Source: Lineus longissimus
Taxonomy: Eukaryota; Nemertea; Pilidiophora; Heteronemertea; Lineidae
DNA: 64,000 bases
Assembly (NCBI RefSeq): GCF_910592395.1
Contig: NC_088309.1
Coordinates: forward strand, 11,536,501-11,600,500
Direction: 5' to 3'
This document shows positions 20,709 through 31,755 of this stretch, piece by piece. Under the pieces are notes generated by a model, which saw only the letters and a program-made list of their open reading frames with translations, was not told the DNA's origin and ran no database searches. Made by a program: the position numbers and the translations under genes. How positions within the stretch are numbered: the stretch's first letter is position 1; each line of letters begins with the position of its first letter.

Positions 20709-21221
20709 TGCGTCAGGTGATGATGCCGATGGCGGAAGTTATAGCGATGTAGCTGGCCTCTTCAGGCAAATCGGATGTTCTCTCGACAGGTATTTTGTAA
20801 TGTTGGTCCTTCTCCTTGGGTGTCTCGTGGCATAAGCAACCCTTAGTCTCAGCCCCTCCCCAACCCCTGACACCCTGAACAATAGCCCATGTTCAAGGGT
20901 GACTAAACGGCCCCTAATCACTCAGACAATACATCCTAAATGCCCAGTCAAACTATGTACACTATTACTTACAATGTGAATGGTTTATAATCCCCATATA
21001 ATCCCATAATAGTAGAAATATACGTTCCCTCAACCCACCTAACTACATGTATTTAGCTGTGGATCATCCCAGAATGAGTATAATAAAATCAACCCAAGGA
21101 AACACTGCATATTGCACTGAATATGCATATATATTTTAGTTAATACTTTTAACCCCTGAAACCCAGATCCACAACACTATCATTAGCGAAATTAATAGAG
21201 TTCCGAATTAATTAATCGATT
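20709..21221 (-). other. No intact gene; possible 5' LINE remnant
   Basis: The minus-strand frame 20921-20739 has LRLRVAYATRHPRRRTN, faintly like the region of an L1 endonuclease that reads YAPN, but this is weak. From about 20940 to 21221 I see only A+T-rich sequence with no feature. Similarity to the tandem units begins at 21222. Confidence 0.3.
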
Positions 21222-21270
21222 TTCGATTTGATATCAATGGTCTAAATTACTGACAATGAAATGAAACCCT

Positions 21271-21471
21271 TTACAAATATTGCATGTTCGTCCTATCAAA
21301 TTCATAATCGTAACAATGAAAATGAATGCTAGATGAAACATTTGAATTGGTCGATAGAAATTGTATGGTAGTCACCATGCACAACAGGCTTCCTCTGTTG
21401 GAGGAAGGATCAGTGAATATCCGACTTGAGTAGATAAAATATGTTCTCGTCTTTCTGTGCGGTTGTGCCAT
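21271..21471 (-). CDS. Small ORF opposite the tandem gene, U1 copy (66 aa)
   Basis: ATG-started frame MAQPHRKTRTYFIYSSRIF... ending in FDRTNMQYL. It has one extra residue relative to U2 and U4 from an in-frame 3-bp difference (FTDPSSN against FTPSSN). Function unknown; see the U0 copy for the comparison. Confidence 0.35.
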   Translation of the reverse strand: MAQPHRKTRTYFIYSSRIFTDPSSNRGSLLCMVTTIQFLSTNSNVSSSIHFHCYDYEFDRTNMQYL

Positions 21472-21593
21472 ATTAGCCTTGGGAGGCCACTCTCGATTTC
21501 TTAGTCAGATACTTCAGATGACTCGTTCTAGTTTTCAAACGTCACGTTATTTTGCCACTCAAATACCTCGCAGTTTAAAGAATTCAGGTCTAG

Positions 21594-21774
21594 TCCAATG
21601 CACGGTCTGTTATCTTTAAACGAAGCCATCTCGCACCAAAGCCTAAATTTCATTACCGTCTTAATTCGAAGGGTTATGAGCGCAAATTCTTATAACATCG
21701 ACCCCTACGAAACAGATTTCATGACGGTCGATATAGACTTAATCTGGCAGGGGCAAATCAACGTAATGAACTTG
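21594..21774 (+). pseudogene. Exon N, U1 copy, frameshifted
   Basis: Same edges as in U2 and U4 (GTCTAG| and CTTG|GTAAGG), but 181 bases long rather than 180. A base is lost near AAATTTCATTACC and two are gained near CTTAATTCG, so the first half and the second half (NIDPYETDFMTVDIDL) are in different frames. Confidence 0.55.
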
Positions 21775-22491
21775 GTAAGGAAAAACTTATCATTGGTTTT
21801 CAATGGCGAAGCGTGCACTGATACGAACAAACAGCTCTCCTTTTGACTCAAGTGGTGTGTCATCGTTCGAACGCCTTTTGTTGCGAGAAAACGAAACCTT
21901 CATCATGTTTTGATCTAAAATGAAAGAAAATATATAAATGTACTAGGAATTGGCGGAACGCTTAATAGAATGATGTTCACAGCCTTTGGATAGAGGAGAG
22001 GTGAGATACCTAACTATCTGAGAGTACCCTGGAATATGAAACAGCACTTTGCTAGAATGAACGGAAACAAGCAAACAGGCATGACAGGCGAGAGCGAAGA
22101 AATCTTTCAATTTTTTGAATTATATTCATCATCCCAAGTAACGTTTGACCAGTTGGTGTGTTTACTGTATACATGTAGCTCTCATGTGAACTATTTATCA
22201 GAAAGGATCACCTTGTATTTCCTTATTTAATCAATCCGTATGTTTCGATGCCTATTTACATGATAGGGGTTGAATGTCACGGTTATGATTTGGTGATATA
22301 GAGCTAGTCTTCGATCACAGGGGTATATTTGTATGTCCAATATGGTACGAGGAGAGAAAAGATGATGGAGTCGTAGAAAGGAGGATATAAAGCCTTGGTG
22401 TCATTATTGCTTTTCTCTAAGGAATGATGTAAAAGCAATTTGTCAAACATGATATGAAAGAAAGGTATGCTTATTTTAACTTACTTATTAG

Positions 22492-22814
22492 CAAACCAAC
22501 GAAATGCTGTTATGGTTCGGTTTGTTAAAAAGCATGTTGGTTCCGAACTGCATGATGATATGTTGTTGAAGGCTGACGGATCAAATATATATAATATGCA
22601 TACCCGAGCTCTCGGGAATGTTTGTGATGTGCATTTGGATGTTCTACTGAATATACTCATTTACCCCAGTGCACGAATCGAAAGCGAGGCATTTTCTGCA
22701 GACACCGTAGGGTGCACATCGAGTGAGTGCGTCCAGAGATCAGTACATGAAATATTCGGACGAAAAAGCCTGTTCACGATTCAACCACTGGGACCTCCGC
22801 TCTGTATCGGTTAG
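22492..22814 (+). CDS. Exon P, U1 copy, open
   Basis: The acceptor TTACTTATTAG precedes CAAACC. The frame (two bases, then AAC) reads NQRNAVMVRFVKKHVGSEL, DDMLLKADGSN, NVCDVHLDVLLNILI and ARIESEAFSADTVGCTS. A near-perfect donor, TCGA|GTGAGT, lies after 22722 (phase 1); the frame itself stays open to 22814. Starting and ending in phase 1 makes it compatible with exon E. The U4 copy is equally open; U2 has lost this exon and U3 keeps only a damaged start. No domain is recognised; the two cysteines hint at an extracellular or folded domain but this is weak. Confidence 0.5.
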
Positions 22815-23144
22815 GCTTTCATTTCAAACATGGTGATCACGGTGATCAACGTACACGATTTATCCCCTGCATATTGTAGGCTTAGCTAGGATTGCGATAT
22901 CGCTCAAGTTAATGTAAATTTCTCGTTCTTTCTGCATCTTTTTATCATATTTTCCAGCCCGTATTGGAGAGTGCATATCAGTGAACACATTCTGTGAGAC
23001 CATTCTCACGATTGACCTGAATACATTGCTTTAACATCGAAAAATCGTTGATTTGTACAGATAGACTTCTCACAAATGTTCAAAATATGAAGTGTTTTCA
23101 TTGACTTACAACGTACGGCCTCCGTGATTAACAATGTTCACGTG

Positions 23145-23533
23145 TATGGTAGGCCGTAGTGGACATAAATGCCGATTTATGTTCTAGAACACAATTCCTG
23201 TTCAGCGATTGGTTGATTAATGGTCTAGAACAGAATTCCTGTATTGTAATTGGCTGATTTATGTTCTAGAATATAGTTATTTGTGTTCTCGAACATTATT
23301 TGACCAATAGGAGAACAAGAATATTGTCTAGACCATTAATCATTCATCACAGTACAGGAGTTATATTCTAGACCATTAATCGACCAATCACTGGCCAAGA
23401 ATAATGGTCTAGAACATAAATCAGCCAATTACAATACAGGAATTCTGTTCTAGACCATGAATCAACCAATCGCTGAAAAGGAATTGTGTTCTAGGACATA
23501 AATCGGTATTTATGTCCACTACGGCCTACCATA
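23145..23533. mobile_element. Palindromic (foldback) element, 389 bp, with repeated TTCTAGAAC motifs
   Basis: The two halves are inverse copies over about 185 bases. They start TATGGTAGGCCGTAGTGGAC and end with the inverse. CACGTG flanks both sides (23139-23144 and 23534-23539), while U2 has the empty site once (GTGCACGTGTGCGC). Inside, GTTCTAGAAC-like words recur with CCAAT-type words (GATTGGTT and inverses). There is no coding frame. Confidence 0.8.
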
Positions 23534-24605
23534 CACGTGTGCGCATGCTGCACTGTATCACAAATCAAGCATCTAGTTTATGAGGTACCACCTTCATTAT
23601 ATGAACTAACGAAAGTGTACGTAGGTCTATCCATATCGGTGTACGCTGATCTATGCATAAAGCACGGAAGTGACCGCATGCATGAGGATCAACTGCCTCT
23701 TTCAAAACAAAGTCGAATTTGTCTAGCAATATTCTACCGAATAATATTTCAAATGCAAGTATCATATTAAATTATGTAATCTATAACATTCTGCAGGATA
23801 TCAGTAACGAGCTACTGATGTACATGTAATAGATTTTCGGTCGAGTTTCTTCATCAATTACCTGTCGGACTGAAAAAAAACTGGAGTAAATCGAAATATT
23901 GTCTGGAAATGAGTAGTATACTAGCGAAACTTATTATAACCCATCCTGGTATAGCCAGTGGTTTTCAATACACTCCACCTCTTGTGACGTAGGAGTGAAT
24001 ACTAACACTGAATCTCAGGATGAATATACCTCGGTAAGGATAGATAAAAGGGTGTGATTAAATGGTAGCACGCTAACACAAAACAACTGACTCAAGTAGA
24101 TAAGCCTCGCTGCTGCAGCGTGGTCATAGATTAAGCTGATCAACGACACTACGGTACTGCAAAAGATAAACTATAGTTTCCAAGGCGCAAAATGGAGTGG
24201 ATTGCGCAGAGTTGATGAAAAGTGCTTTTCACCTGAATTTTCGTCTGCTCGAAAAAGATGATAGACTATTGCCACGCTCAATTGACCAAACTATTAGTAT
24301 AGTTAAAAAATTAAACAACTATCGATAAAAACGCCATAATATCACTCTTATTTCTTCGGTGTATCATCAAGGGGGCGGCGACAGGGCAAGAAGTTTCTCG
24401 TTCCATGAATAACTGTCACCGCTCCAGGAGCATCCAGGAATTATGTTGGTGTATGATAAAAAATGACGGCTCATACCGACGGTTTCTGCGGTTCTGTCGT
24501 GTCCGACAGCATGAATTTATTTAGAGCAAGAATGAATTCTATATTTTCTTGTTGGGAGTGATGTTTATTGATTACCTACTGTGTTTGTCTGACCACAAAT
24601 TTCAG

Positions 24606-24717
24606 AAATATACGAGGACTCCTTGCTGATTGAAGTTTCTAACATTCATGCTCACTCCATCTTGACCCTCAAGCCTTATATCCACTTCGCCGACCCTGAC
24701 TCCGTTACACCAATGAG
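24606..24717 (+). CDS. Exon E, U1 copy
   Basis: The acceptor CACAAATTTCAG precedes AAATATACG, and a strong donor, ATGAG|GTGAGA, follows. The frame (phase 1 start) reads IYEDSLLIEVSNIHAHSILT...DPDSVTPM. U4 has the same exon with an in-frame 9-bp deletion, but its donor has mutated to GGGAGA. U2 and U3 carry unrelated sequence here. Ending in phase 2 suits exon D. Confidence 0.5.
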
Positions 24718-24794
24718 GTGAGATAACGGACCGAGTAACTCTGATGATTCAGGGTGGCTCACCCCTGCATCCGTAACCATTTGTCAAGTTGCAG

Positions 24795-24895
24795 TTACGT
24801 GGAAGAGCGAAATCAGCGTATTCAGATCCAATGGCCACCAATTCAAGCAGTGACAATAGGACCGCCTCATCACACTTCTATCACAGCGCCGGAGG
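24795..24895 (+). CDS. Exon D, U1 copy (boundaries tentative)
   Basis: The acceptor AAGTTGCAG precedes TTACGTGG. The frame in phase with exon E gives YVEERNQRIQIQWPPIQAV then GPPHHTSIT, a proline-rich peptide. The end is uncertain: a phase-1 GT at GAGG|GTCGAC would fit exon C but is a poor donor. U2 has the same exon open (36072-36172). U3 and U4 have deletions in it. Confidence 0.4.
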
Positions 24896-24956
24896 GTCGA
24901 CGTTCATATTTACATTTCTTAATGCATCCCATACCTCAATATTTAAATCTCCCCAG

Positions 24957-25258
24957 CGGCTATTATTGGCGGCCACATCGGAATCATGACATCAACTGAT
25001 GTACCATCATTGTTTGCAACCTTCAAACCGTTGTCAAACGGCGAAAATCCCCGGGATCTCCGATTTGGAACTGTGCTGGTAACGTCCATACTTGGTTGCA
25101 GTGTGTATTGCACCAGTATGAAACATTGTAGTATGTTTTCGTGTCGAGATATACTGGAAATATCATGTCAACTTTATAGCTGCCTTAGTACTAACCAGAT
25201 GCCCAGCCATGTGGACGCTACTACGGCAGTACCAAGACGCCAATATTGGGAAAAGCAG
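24957..25258 (+). CDS. Exon C, U1 copy (Cys-rich, hydrophobic)
   Basis: The acceptor CTCCCCAG precedes CGGCTATT; the donor is AAGCAG|GTAAAA. The frame gives AIIGGHIGIMTSTDV, FGTVLVTSILGCSVYC, then a run with several Cys (MKHCSMFSCRDILEISC). The first two stretches are hydrophobic enough to be membrane-associated. The exon is 297 to 300 bases of frame in all four units with the same phases (1 to 0), the best-kept upstream exon. In U1 a 1-kb element begins 8 bases past the donor but leaves it intact. Confidence 0.6.
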
Positions 25259-25266
25259 GTAAAATA

Positions 25267-26274
25267 GGTAGTTGATAAAGCTTGGAATCAGTGAAACCTT
25301 GGAACCAGTGATAAACCTTGGAATCAGTCCTAAAAATGCATAAAAACATGAAATAATGCCATTCGAACCTAACATGGTTACGAATCAACATTTGGAGCTT
25401 ATTCTTACATGATCAGATCGGAATTTTATGGTAATTTAGAAATCTGTCGCATATCCGATTCAATAGTCTATATTTTAGAACAACTCAGTTGTACCTCGCC
25501 TCCAGTGTACAGTACTGATCTCCCAAATATGGGAAGACACGCCCACCACACACCCATAATATGAACCAATAGCGCTCCGCTTATAAATACGCCACCACCA
25601 CGCGGGGCCTATTTGAACTACGGATCGGTCTGTTCATACAGGGTGATACAGAGAAAATTGGGGGCCTGTCATGCATTATGCATGGATAAGGTTGACGACT
25701 ATGTCTAGGCCTAATTGTCTATGATTGACTGATATTTTATAACAAACGATGAATAAAAGAAGCCTAGTCATGTATGTTTATTACCGAAGTTTGCGGATGA
25801 AAATTTCCTTCGCCGTGAGCGATTTCTTACATCTTCCAGTACGCATCGAGGGATGCAGAGATCTTTGTGACGTCACCAGTTCTAAGCGGTTTTTTTATTC
25901 ACGTGTGTGTTTGTCCTATGATCTCGTGCATCTAGTACCGAGCATAATACTTTATCGTCTATGGAATACAAAACAATCATAAAAACTAATTTTTGCTTCC
26001 ATTGAAGAGAAATAAAATATTTTAACGACCACAGCGCATTGCCAATTGATGACGTCATCCTCCACATTAAAAATGTTGGCTTCTGAACTAACTGGCAAAT
26101 TGCTATCAATAAAGTCAGCTGGGACGAGACTGTCAGTTGGGAGGGTATAAATCGTGGAAGGAACGCACCCGATTTCCCGCGCTATTTGCACAGTGATTCC
26201 ATGGTTTACATTGAATATTCCAAGGTTTATCAGTGTTTCCAAGGTTTCACTGATTCCAAGCTTTATCAACTACC
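25267..26274. mobile_element. TIR element with 9-bp target duplication (Mutator-like), 1,008 bp
   Basis: The ends start GGTAGTTGATAAAGCTTGG and are inverse over about 58 bases. GGTAAAATA flanks both sides (25258-25266 and 26275-26283), whereas U2, U3 and U4 have one GGTAAATA-like site. Long inverted ends plus a 9-bp duplication resemble Mutator-like elements. A minus-strand frame (26269-25952, 105 codons) runs from the terminal repeat inward, but no transposase motif is recognised, so the element is probably non-autonomous. Confidence 0.8.
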
Positions 26275-26769
26275 GGTAAAATATACATGTACATTCGACT
26301 ACTACCTTCAATCTTTCAAAATGATGATTATGCACGAAGCTGGAACGAGTCCGCTTTGTTCATTGAAAGGAGGACCTGTCCCTATACAACGTGAACACAG
26401 TTGGCTGGCTTTCATGTTTTTTAATTCAGATTAACCTTGAGATTTTAATTTTTTGCTAGCCGCTCTTCTGTAACAACATCATCCGCATGTCCATGTCTAC
26501 TAAAGGTTACATCTAGCAGGTTTTATGGCTAGAATCTTATTGTTCCGCTAAAGTCTGATCAGGTTTTGTAGCTGTCGGGCTATACTCACATGTAAGATAT
26601 ATATATGTGGTGTGGCTTCGATTCGTGTAGGTGTCATTGATCTATAAAGCTGACATAATGTCATAGGAATACCATAACAATATTTTGGTAGCTTTTGGGT
26701 ACCGATGTGGATTTATTTGAGAAAAAAATGATGCGGTGGATATTGGTCATGGTTGCAGCAATGAAAAAC

Positions 26770-26828
26770 GGTGCCAAGAATCATGGATATCGAAAGGTCA
26801 TCTTTCGATGACCATGATTCTTGGCACC
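26770..26828. other. Conserved hairpin in the C-A intron, U1
   Basis: GGTGCCAAGAATCATGG and its inverse CCATGATTCTTGGCACC frame a short centre, giving a stem of about 27 bp. Equivalent hairpins occur in U2 (37034-37092), U3 (49535-49652, with about 60 bp inserted in the loop) and U4 (61719-61777). Each sits at the head of the 41-bp minisatellite. Confidence 0.8.
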
Positions 26829-26879
26829 ATTAGATTTCTTGGCTCCCAGAGTCATTTGAATTGAAAATAACGTCCATCA

Positions 26880-27380
26880 GATATGGGGCCAAATGTCATC
26901 TAAATGGAAAAATGTGATTCATGAAGTACGGTGCCAAATGTCATGAATGAAGACGAGCTTCATGAAGTTTGTTGCCGTATGTCATGATTGGAAATTACAT
27001 TCAATACAAATGGTGCCAAATGTGATGGACAAAAACGGGTTTTATGAGTATGGTGTCAATTGTCATGGATGGAAATGAAATTCATTAAGTATGGTGCAAA
27101 AATGGCTGGGAAGGAAATGAGATTCATGAAGTATGATGCCAAATGTCATGGATGGAAACGAGATTCTTTAACTATGGCCATATGTCATGAATGGAAATGA
27201 GATTCATTAAGTATGGTGCCGAATCAATTGAATGGAAATGAGGCTCACTAAGTCAGGTGTCAAATGTCTTGGAAGGTAATGTGATTCACTAAGTATGGCC
27301 GTCATGGAAACTGAAAATGTCATTAAATATTGTGTGCAGTTGGAAATTGAAAATTTCATTTATGGAAAATATGGTGCCCA
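26880..27380 (+). repeat. 41-bp minisatellite in the C-A intron, U1
   Basis: Degenerate monomers of 41 bp begin GGTGCCAAATGTCATGGATG and end with GATTCATTAAGTAT. About 11 monomers are seen. As 41 is not a multiple of 3 and stops occur, this is not coding. The same array fills the same position in all units. The hairpin arms share the GGTGCCAA word with the monomer, suggesting common origin. Confidence 0.8.
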
Positions 27381-27587
27381 CTGACTTAATGCTTATAAGA
27401 AATATGGGTTTTCTTTTAGTAAGAAGCTCGCTTCATAACTTAGACAGTCTCCATTATGCACTTGCCATACCCGGTTCTTGAATTGTAGGGGACCTAAATG
27501 ACTAGGAATCAAGGTACTAATGCAACTTTACCTTTAGCTATACTACTGATATCTCCTTCTCCCTCAACCGACTTGTTTTGTTCAGAA

Positions 27588-28697
27588 GGGCTACCTCTTC
27601 AGAAACTTTTATGACATAGGACAGCATCCTCTTGGTTCACATCATCAGTATTTTTACCACGCTGGTTTGGATGCTGTAGTGATGTCTATACCGTTAAAAA
27701 TCATTTTATCAACTAATAACATATGTACATATATCGCTTTAGTGCTGATGCTGTACGTTATATATTAGAAGGTTGTTATCGTGTCAAGGAATTGTGGCGC
27801 ATAGTGGGTGAATGGGATCAGGAAATAGTGTGTACACGCGCTAAGTAAATAGATTATCCCAAACAAAAGGTTTCTAAAATGAAAGCCTACCTGATTGATT
27901 ATCTGGGTCAGAATAAGAGAGAATTAACTCTCCCCTATGACGATATAAGTCAAAGGGAGAATTTCAAGAACAGATCATTTTCCTTGAGAATTTTCGCTTA
28001 TAAAGGATATGTTGTCGTAGTCTGCCAAAAAATCTCGAAAAGAATATTGAAAGAAGAGTCTTCTCGGTCAACAGAAAATAAATTTGTTTTACGCTATTTC
28101 TTGTACGAAATCAAGTCTGTTGGTTGGCGTTTAGCGTTGTCATTCATCAGAAAGTTAACGCACTCATCACTGTGTTATACACTAATTGATCATTTTGATG
28201 GTTTTCAACACTATTTTGCCGTAGGATATTTGAAATTCGAATGGGACCTGAAGGGTAATTTCCTCATCTTAGACCGGCATCCTCAGGAGCGGGCGCAGAC
28301 GGTTCTCGTAACCTTTTCGTGGGACACCAATCTTAGGGTGAAAACAACCCACATTATTGGAAAGTTTTCGTCTGAAACCGAAATCTCTTTAGTCAGTGCC
28401 AAACTACTGGCAGTCCGCGTCAAATACTTAACAAGCCAGGTGGTGTACTTGCTCGGAAAGTCACGCTATTTAGCCATAAAGGTGAACAACAAGTCAAACA
28501 TTTCGATTGTTGTTCGCACTTCGGTTTGTAATATACCTGGCCAGTACCATTTATTCGTAGATAGGACAAAACAATTGATTGCATGGCCAAAACAGAAGAT
28601 AAAATCATTTTTTTTCGCCGCTCGTGTGTACGATTCCTTGAGCGATATTTTTTTAAACTTTGAGTTAATCGGTTTAATTTTTCTTTTTCAATTTTAA
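27588..28697 (+). pseudogene. Exon A, U1 copy, disrupted
   Basis: The acceptor TTGTTCAG precedes AAGGGCTACC. The frame starts KGYLFRNFYDIGQHPLGS, then is broken by a 2-bp insertion near 27725 (CATATGTACATA) and by TAA at 27846-27848. From 27879 the frame is open for 272 codons and keeps the blocks LTLPYDD, FEWDLKGNFLILDRHP and HLFVDRTKQLIAWPK. The intact copies in U2 to U4 lack both lesions, so this copy is dead or strongly altered. Confidence 0.7.
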
Positions 28698-28703
28698 AAC
28701 TAG

Positions 28704-29753
28704 AATCCATTTAGCTCCGGTAAACGATACAGAATATTAGGGAGGTACCCTAAATGGGATTCAAGCATTCATTACCACTGAAAACGCCAAGCCGTTGTTG
28801 TAGTAACGGGAACGGAAGAGGTCTTCACATCACCTAATAATGTGTACGTTTATATCTTCAAGGGGACGGATTTTGTTTTGAGAAGGAATTTTAATGTGCG
28901 TCCACGACTTGCTTATATTGTTGGAGATTATGGAGACCAGGTTGTCGGAGTCTGTACACCACTTGGCAGAGTATTAACATTCGGCGTGTCTACAAGAATG
29001 AAGGCGTTTGTTTTCGACCTTCAAGGTGAACAGGTCAGGGAATTGGTTCTGCCCTATGACGCATTGGCAGTGCGTCTCAGCAATAGTAAAAACAAATTGA
29101 AATATGTAACGTTCACTATATGCGGAGACAACGTGTTCTTGGAAGCAACTTGTTTCAGCAGAAGAGCAATTTATGGCAAATTTAAAGATGCGTACGCAAG
29201 GAATTCCACGATGCATTTGTTTGCAATAAGATCCATTGGTCTTGCTTTATTACTTAAGTTTATTAGAGACTTAGACTTACCCCGTCGATTTACTTTAATT
29301 CTAAAGCATTCGTCAATCGGCTACCCCGACGTATTGCCGGATTGGGGTCCTCGTGATAACTATCAGTGCGGGAATAACAATTTTTATGCGTTCTATTCTC
29401 GCTCTAAGAGAAGGCACAAAATGGTGAGAATAAAAATATGCAAAAAAGACCATGTTTCAAAACATTGTAGCACGTATTCAAAGGTTAAGATTCGGAGTGG
29501 ATTTACTTCCTTACTTGAAACTGAAACCAATGCTCTAATCTGTATAGACAGTCGGGCTATTACAAAATTCTCTATCAAATTGTTAGGCGAGTCAGATTTC
29601 TGTGTCAACAAGAAACCATTGCGCGCCAAACTTTACCTTCCTTTAAAAAACTCGGCTGGTCATCATGTGTTCATCAATGCAGATAATCACCTTGTTCTAT
29701 GGCCAAAATATGACACCAGGAATGGTTTATTAACAGCTACGATATTGATGTAA
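28704..29753 (+). pseudogene. Exon B, U1 copy, with one early stop
   Basis: The acceptor AAAACTAG precedes AATCCATTTAGC. The frame (NPFSSGKRYRILGRYPK...) meets TGA at 28779-28781, where the other units read AGA. Downstream it is open to 29753 and includes RELVLPYDALAVRL, FSIKLLGESDF and HHVFINADNHLVLWPK. The rest could be translated only from an internal start. Confidence 0.65.
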
Positions 29754-30131
29754 ACTTGAAGAAAAGACATTTGAACAGAAATGTTCATAAAAAGAGAGGG
29801 GTTTTCTATGGCCTGGTAAAAACTTTAAGTTCAACCAATTTAAGTAGTTTCGAGTATTCCACATCTAGGTAGTTGATCATGATGAGCTAGCATTTTGGTT
29901 AGATAATGCACTCCAGTCTGTATAAGTGGTAATCTTCAAATTTTTTATATTCATCGTCTGGTCCACTTATGGATCGTTTTTATGATCGGATCCTTTTAAC
30001 TCAAGTCAAAATTGTGATACAAAGACTTAATACCAAAGATTATTGTTGGTGACAAGTGACAATGTGTTACCGTCGAGGTTAATTTGTTCGCTTCATATTT
30101 TGTCTGAAGTCTTCAGAAGCTGGGTTTCAAT

Positions 30132-30213
30132 AGGGGCGTAACTAGCTTTTCAGTCTGGGGGACTTCGAGGGGGAGGTTGGTGAGGGGGGAGGTTACCCCA
30201 TCTAGCTACGCCC
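30132..30213. mobile_element. Short hAT-like MITE remnant (GGGGCGTAAC ends), U1
   Basis: AGGGGCGTAACTAGC and CTAGCTACGCCC are inverse ends around a G-rich centre, flanked by TCAATAG on both sides. A fuller copy is in U3 (53058-53209); U2 keeps only the right half (about 40370-40391). The TCAA-type flanks shared by the copies suggest the insertion predates unit duplication. Confidence 0.6.
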
Positions 30214-31196
30214 ATGGTCAATAGCTATGAGCGCAACATAAAGGATTATCTCAGAGAATATGTGATTTCGGAGGTTCTTCAGCCAATGCCATTAAAAGTG
30301 GCAGGTTCTACCAAACAATGCAATTTGATTGAAAAATTATTCTTTTATATTTTTAACCATTAATTATTTTAACTGTAAACAAATATCCGGTGATATTTGG
30401 CAAGCCGGGCGCCAATTGAGTATTCATTCTAATCTTGTTTGGTGAACTCCGGGGTGAACTGCTCGCCAAAACGACAAATTTATTAACCGAAGCAACCGAT
30501 AGATGAAAAATCTCAGTGCGACAAAAATTTGGTGGCAGACATTTTGATACTTAGTGGTGTACCCTGTATCAAAATGACCTTCTGCTTTGAATCCTGCCTG
30601 AGATTAGGGATAGCAAGGCACAGACGGATATGGATCCTTTTTAGAATAGACAAGCACGGAGTTATTGGGTGATATGAATAAAGAGTAGTAAATGCTTTTA
30701 TCTAAAACTCCATGTACATTTACACTTGGCCTTTCTGTACAAAATTGAAGTAAAAGCATTTGCTAGCCTTTATACATATCATCCATTGTCAACCAAATAC
30801 AAACAAACTTTGAACAAGATGTAATTTGTGGGTGTAGACTGCAAAGAAATGGAAACTGAATAGCAATGGAAAAGAAATCATCCCGATGTTATGGACCACG
30901 CTAAGCTGGTTCTAGTATATTTATATTCATTCTAGAATGTCAATAGTGAAACTGATAAATAGGTTAAGCATATTTTTTTGCAAATTTAATTATAAGTAAA
31001 ATTAATTTTAAAAAATGACATTTTTTTAGAGTGATTTAGGTAAAGACTTAATCATTACTCTGGTAAGTACCTCTGGCCAGAACGATATGAAAAACGGTTC
31101 AGCAAACGTTTAAGAATGATTTCAGTTACGAAAAGTTGATTGCTTCGCTCAATTTTCGACGATGTAAGTTTCGGGAATGGCAAGGTGAAATTAGAA

Positions 31197-31406
31197 TTAA
31201 AATTGTATTTCGTCAATAATCGGATCATTTCGCACATGCAATAGACGGTGCAGGTTGCAGCCTGTTTGAAAGATTGACACCAGCAGCCCACGCATACCCG
31301 GCAACTCTCCTTGATAAAAGACATTATGCGTGGCCATCAGCCAACTTGGTGTCGCCCACCCATCGTCAATTCCATCGGAACATGTCGGATTGCAACAAAT
31401 GACCAT
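31197..31406 (-). CDS. Minus-strand ORF kept between U1 and U3 (hypothetical)
   Basis: The 69-codon frame MVICCNPTCSDGIDDGWATP... also includes FYQGELPGMRGLLVSIF and FQTGCNL. It is almost unchanged at 55571-55777. It is immediately preceded on the same strand by 31628-31428 (ENYEWDRLLVLCLAP, LNQELHIRQFH), likewise repeated at 56032-55799. The two peptides look protein-like, but two recent copies cannot prove coding. No family is recognised. Confidence 0.25.
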   Translation of the reverse strand: MVICCNPTCSDGIDDGWATPSWLMATHNVFYQGELPGMRGLLVSIFQTGCNLHRLLHVRNDPIIDEIQF

Positions 31407-31427
31407 GTGCCAAACATCTTGTGGGAC

Positions 31428-31628
31428 TTAGTTTAAATATTTAGGAACAGTCATAGATTCGTGAAACTGACGTATATGAAGCTCTTGATTCAATGCCTCA
31501 GGCGCGAGACACAACACGAGCAGCCTGTCCCACTCATAATTTTCCAAGCCCGAGAGCGTAAGCACCATGTGTTTGCCATGGCCGCTCCGATCAAAATTCG
31601 TACAGGAATTTAAGACAGCTACTGTCAA
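31428..31628 (-). CDS. Second minus-strand ORF kept between U1 and U3 (hypothetical)
   Basis: The frame includes HMVLTLSGLENYEWDRLLV and ALNQELHIRQFHESMTV and ends just before the preceding ORF. In the U3 counterpart (55799-56032) a possible acceptor, TTTTTGACAG, lies upstream on the same strand. Its role is unknown. A gene antisense to the main family, or decayed transposon coding sequence, are both possible. Confidence 0.25.
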   Translation of the reverse strand: MTVAVLNSCTNFDRSGHGKHMVLTLSGLENYEWDRLLVLCLAPEALNQELHIRQFHESMTVPKYLN

Positions 31629-31755
31629 AATGTAAATTCTTCAAAAGAAACCAGATACAAAAAACGGGCCGGGAAAAATTATGGGTGGAAGAGTGCCGTG
31701 TGGTCATATTAGTGTTTTAATACGAAGTAACTGCGATTAAAACTTTAATACGCAT

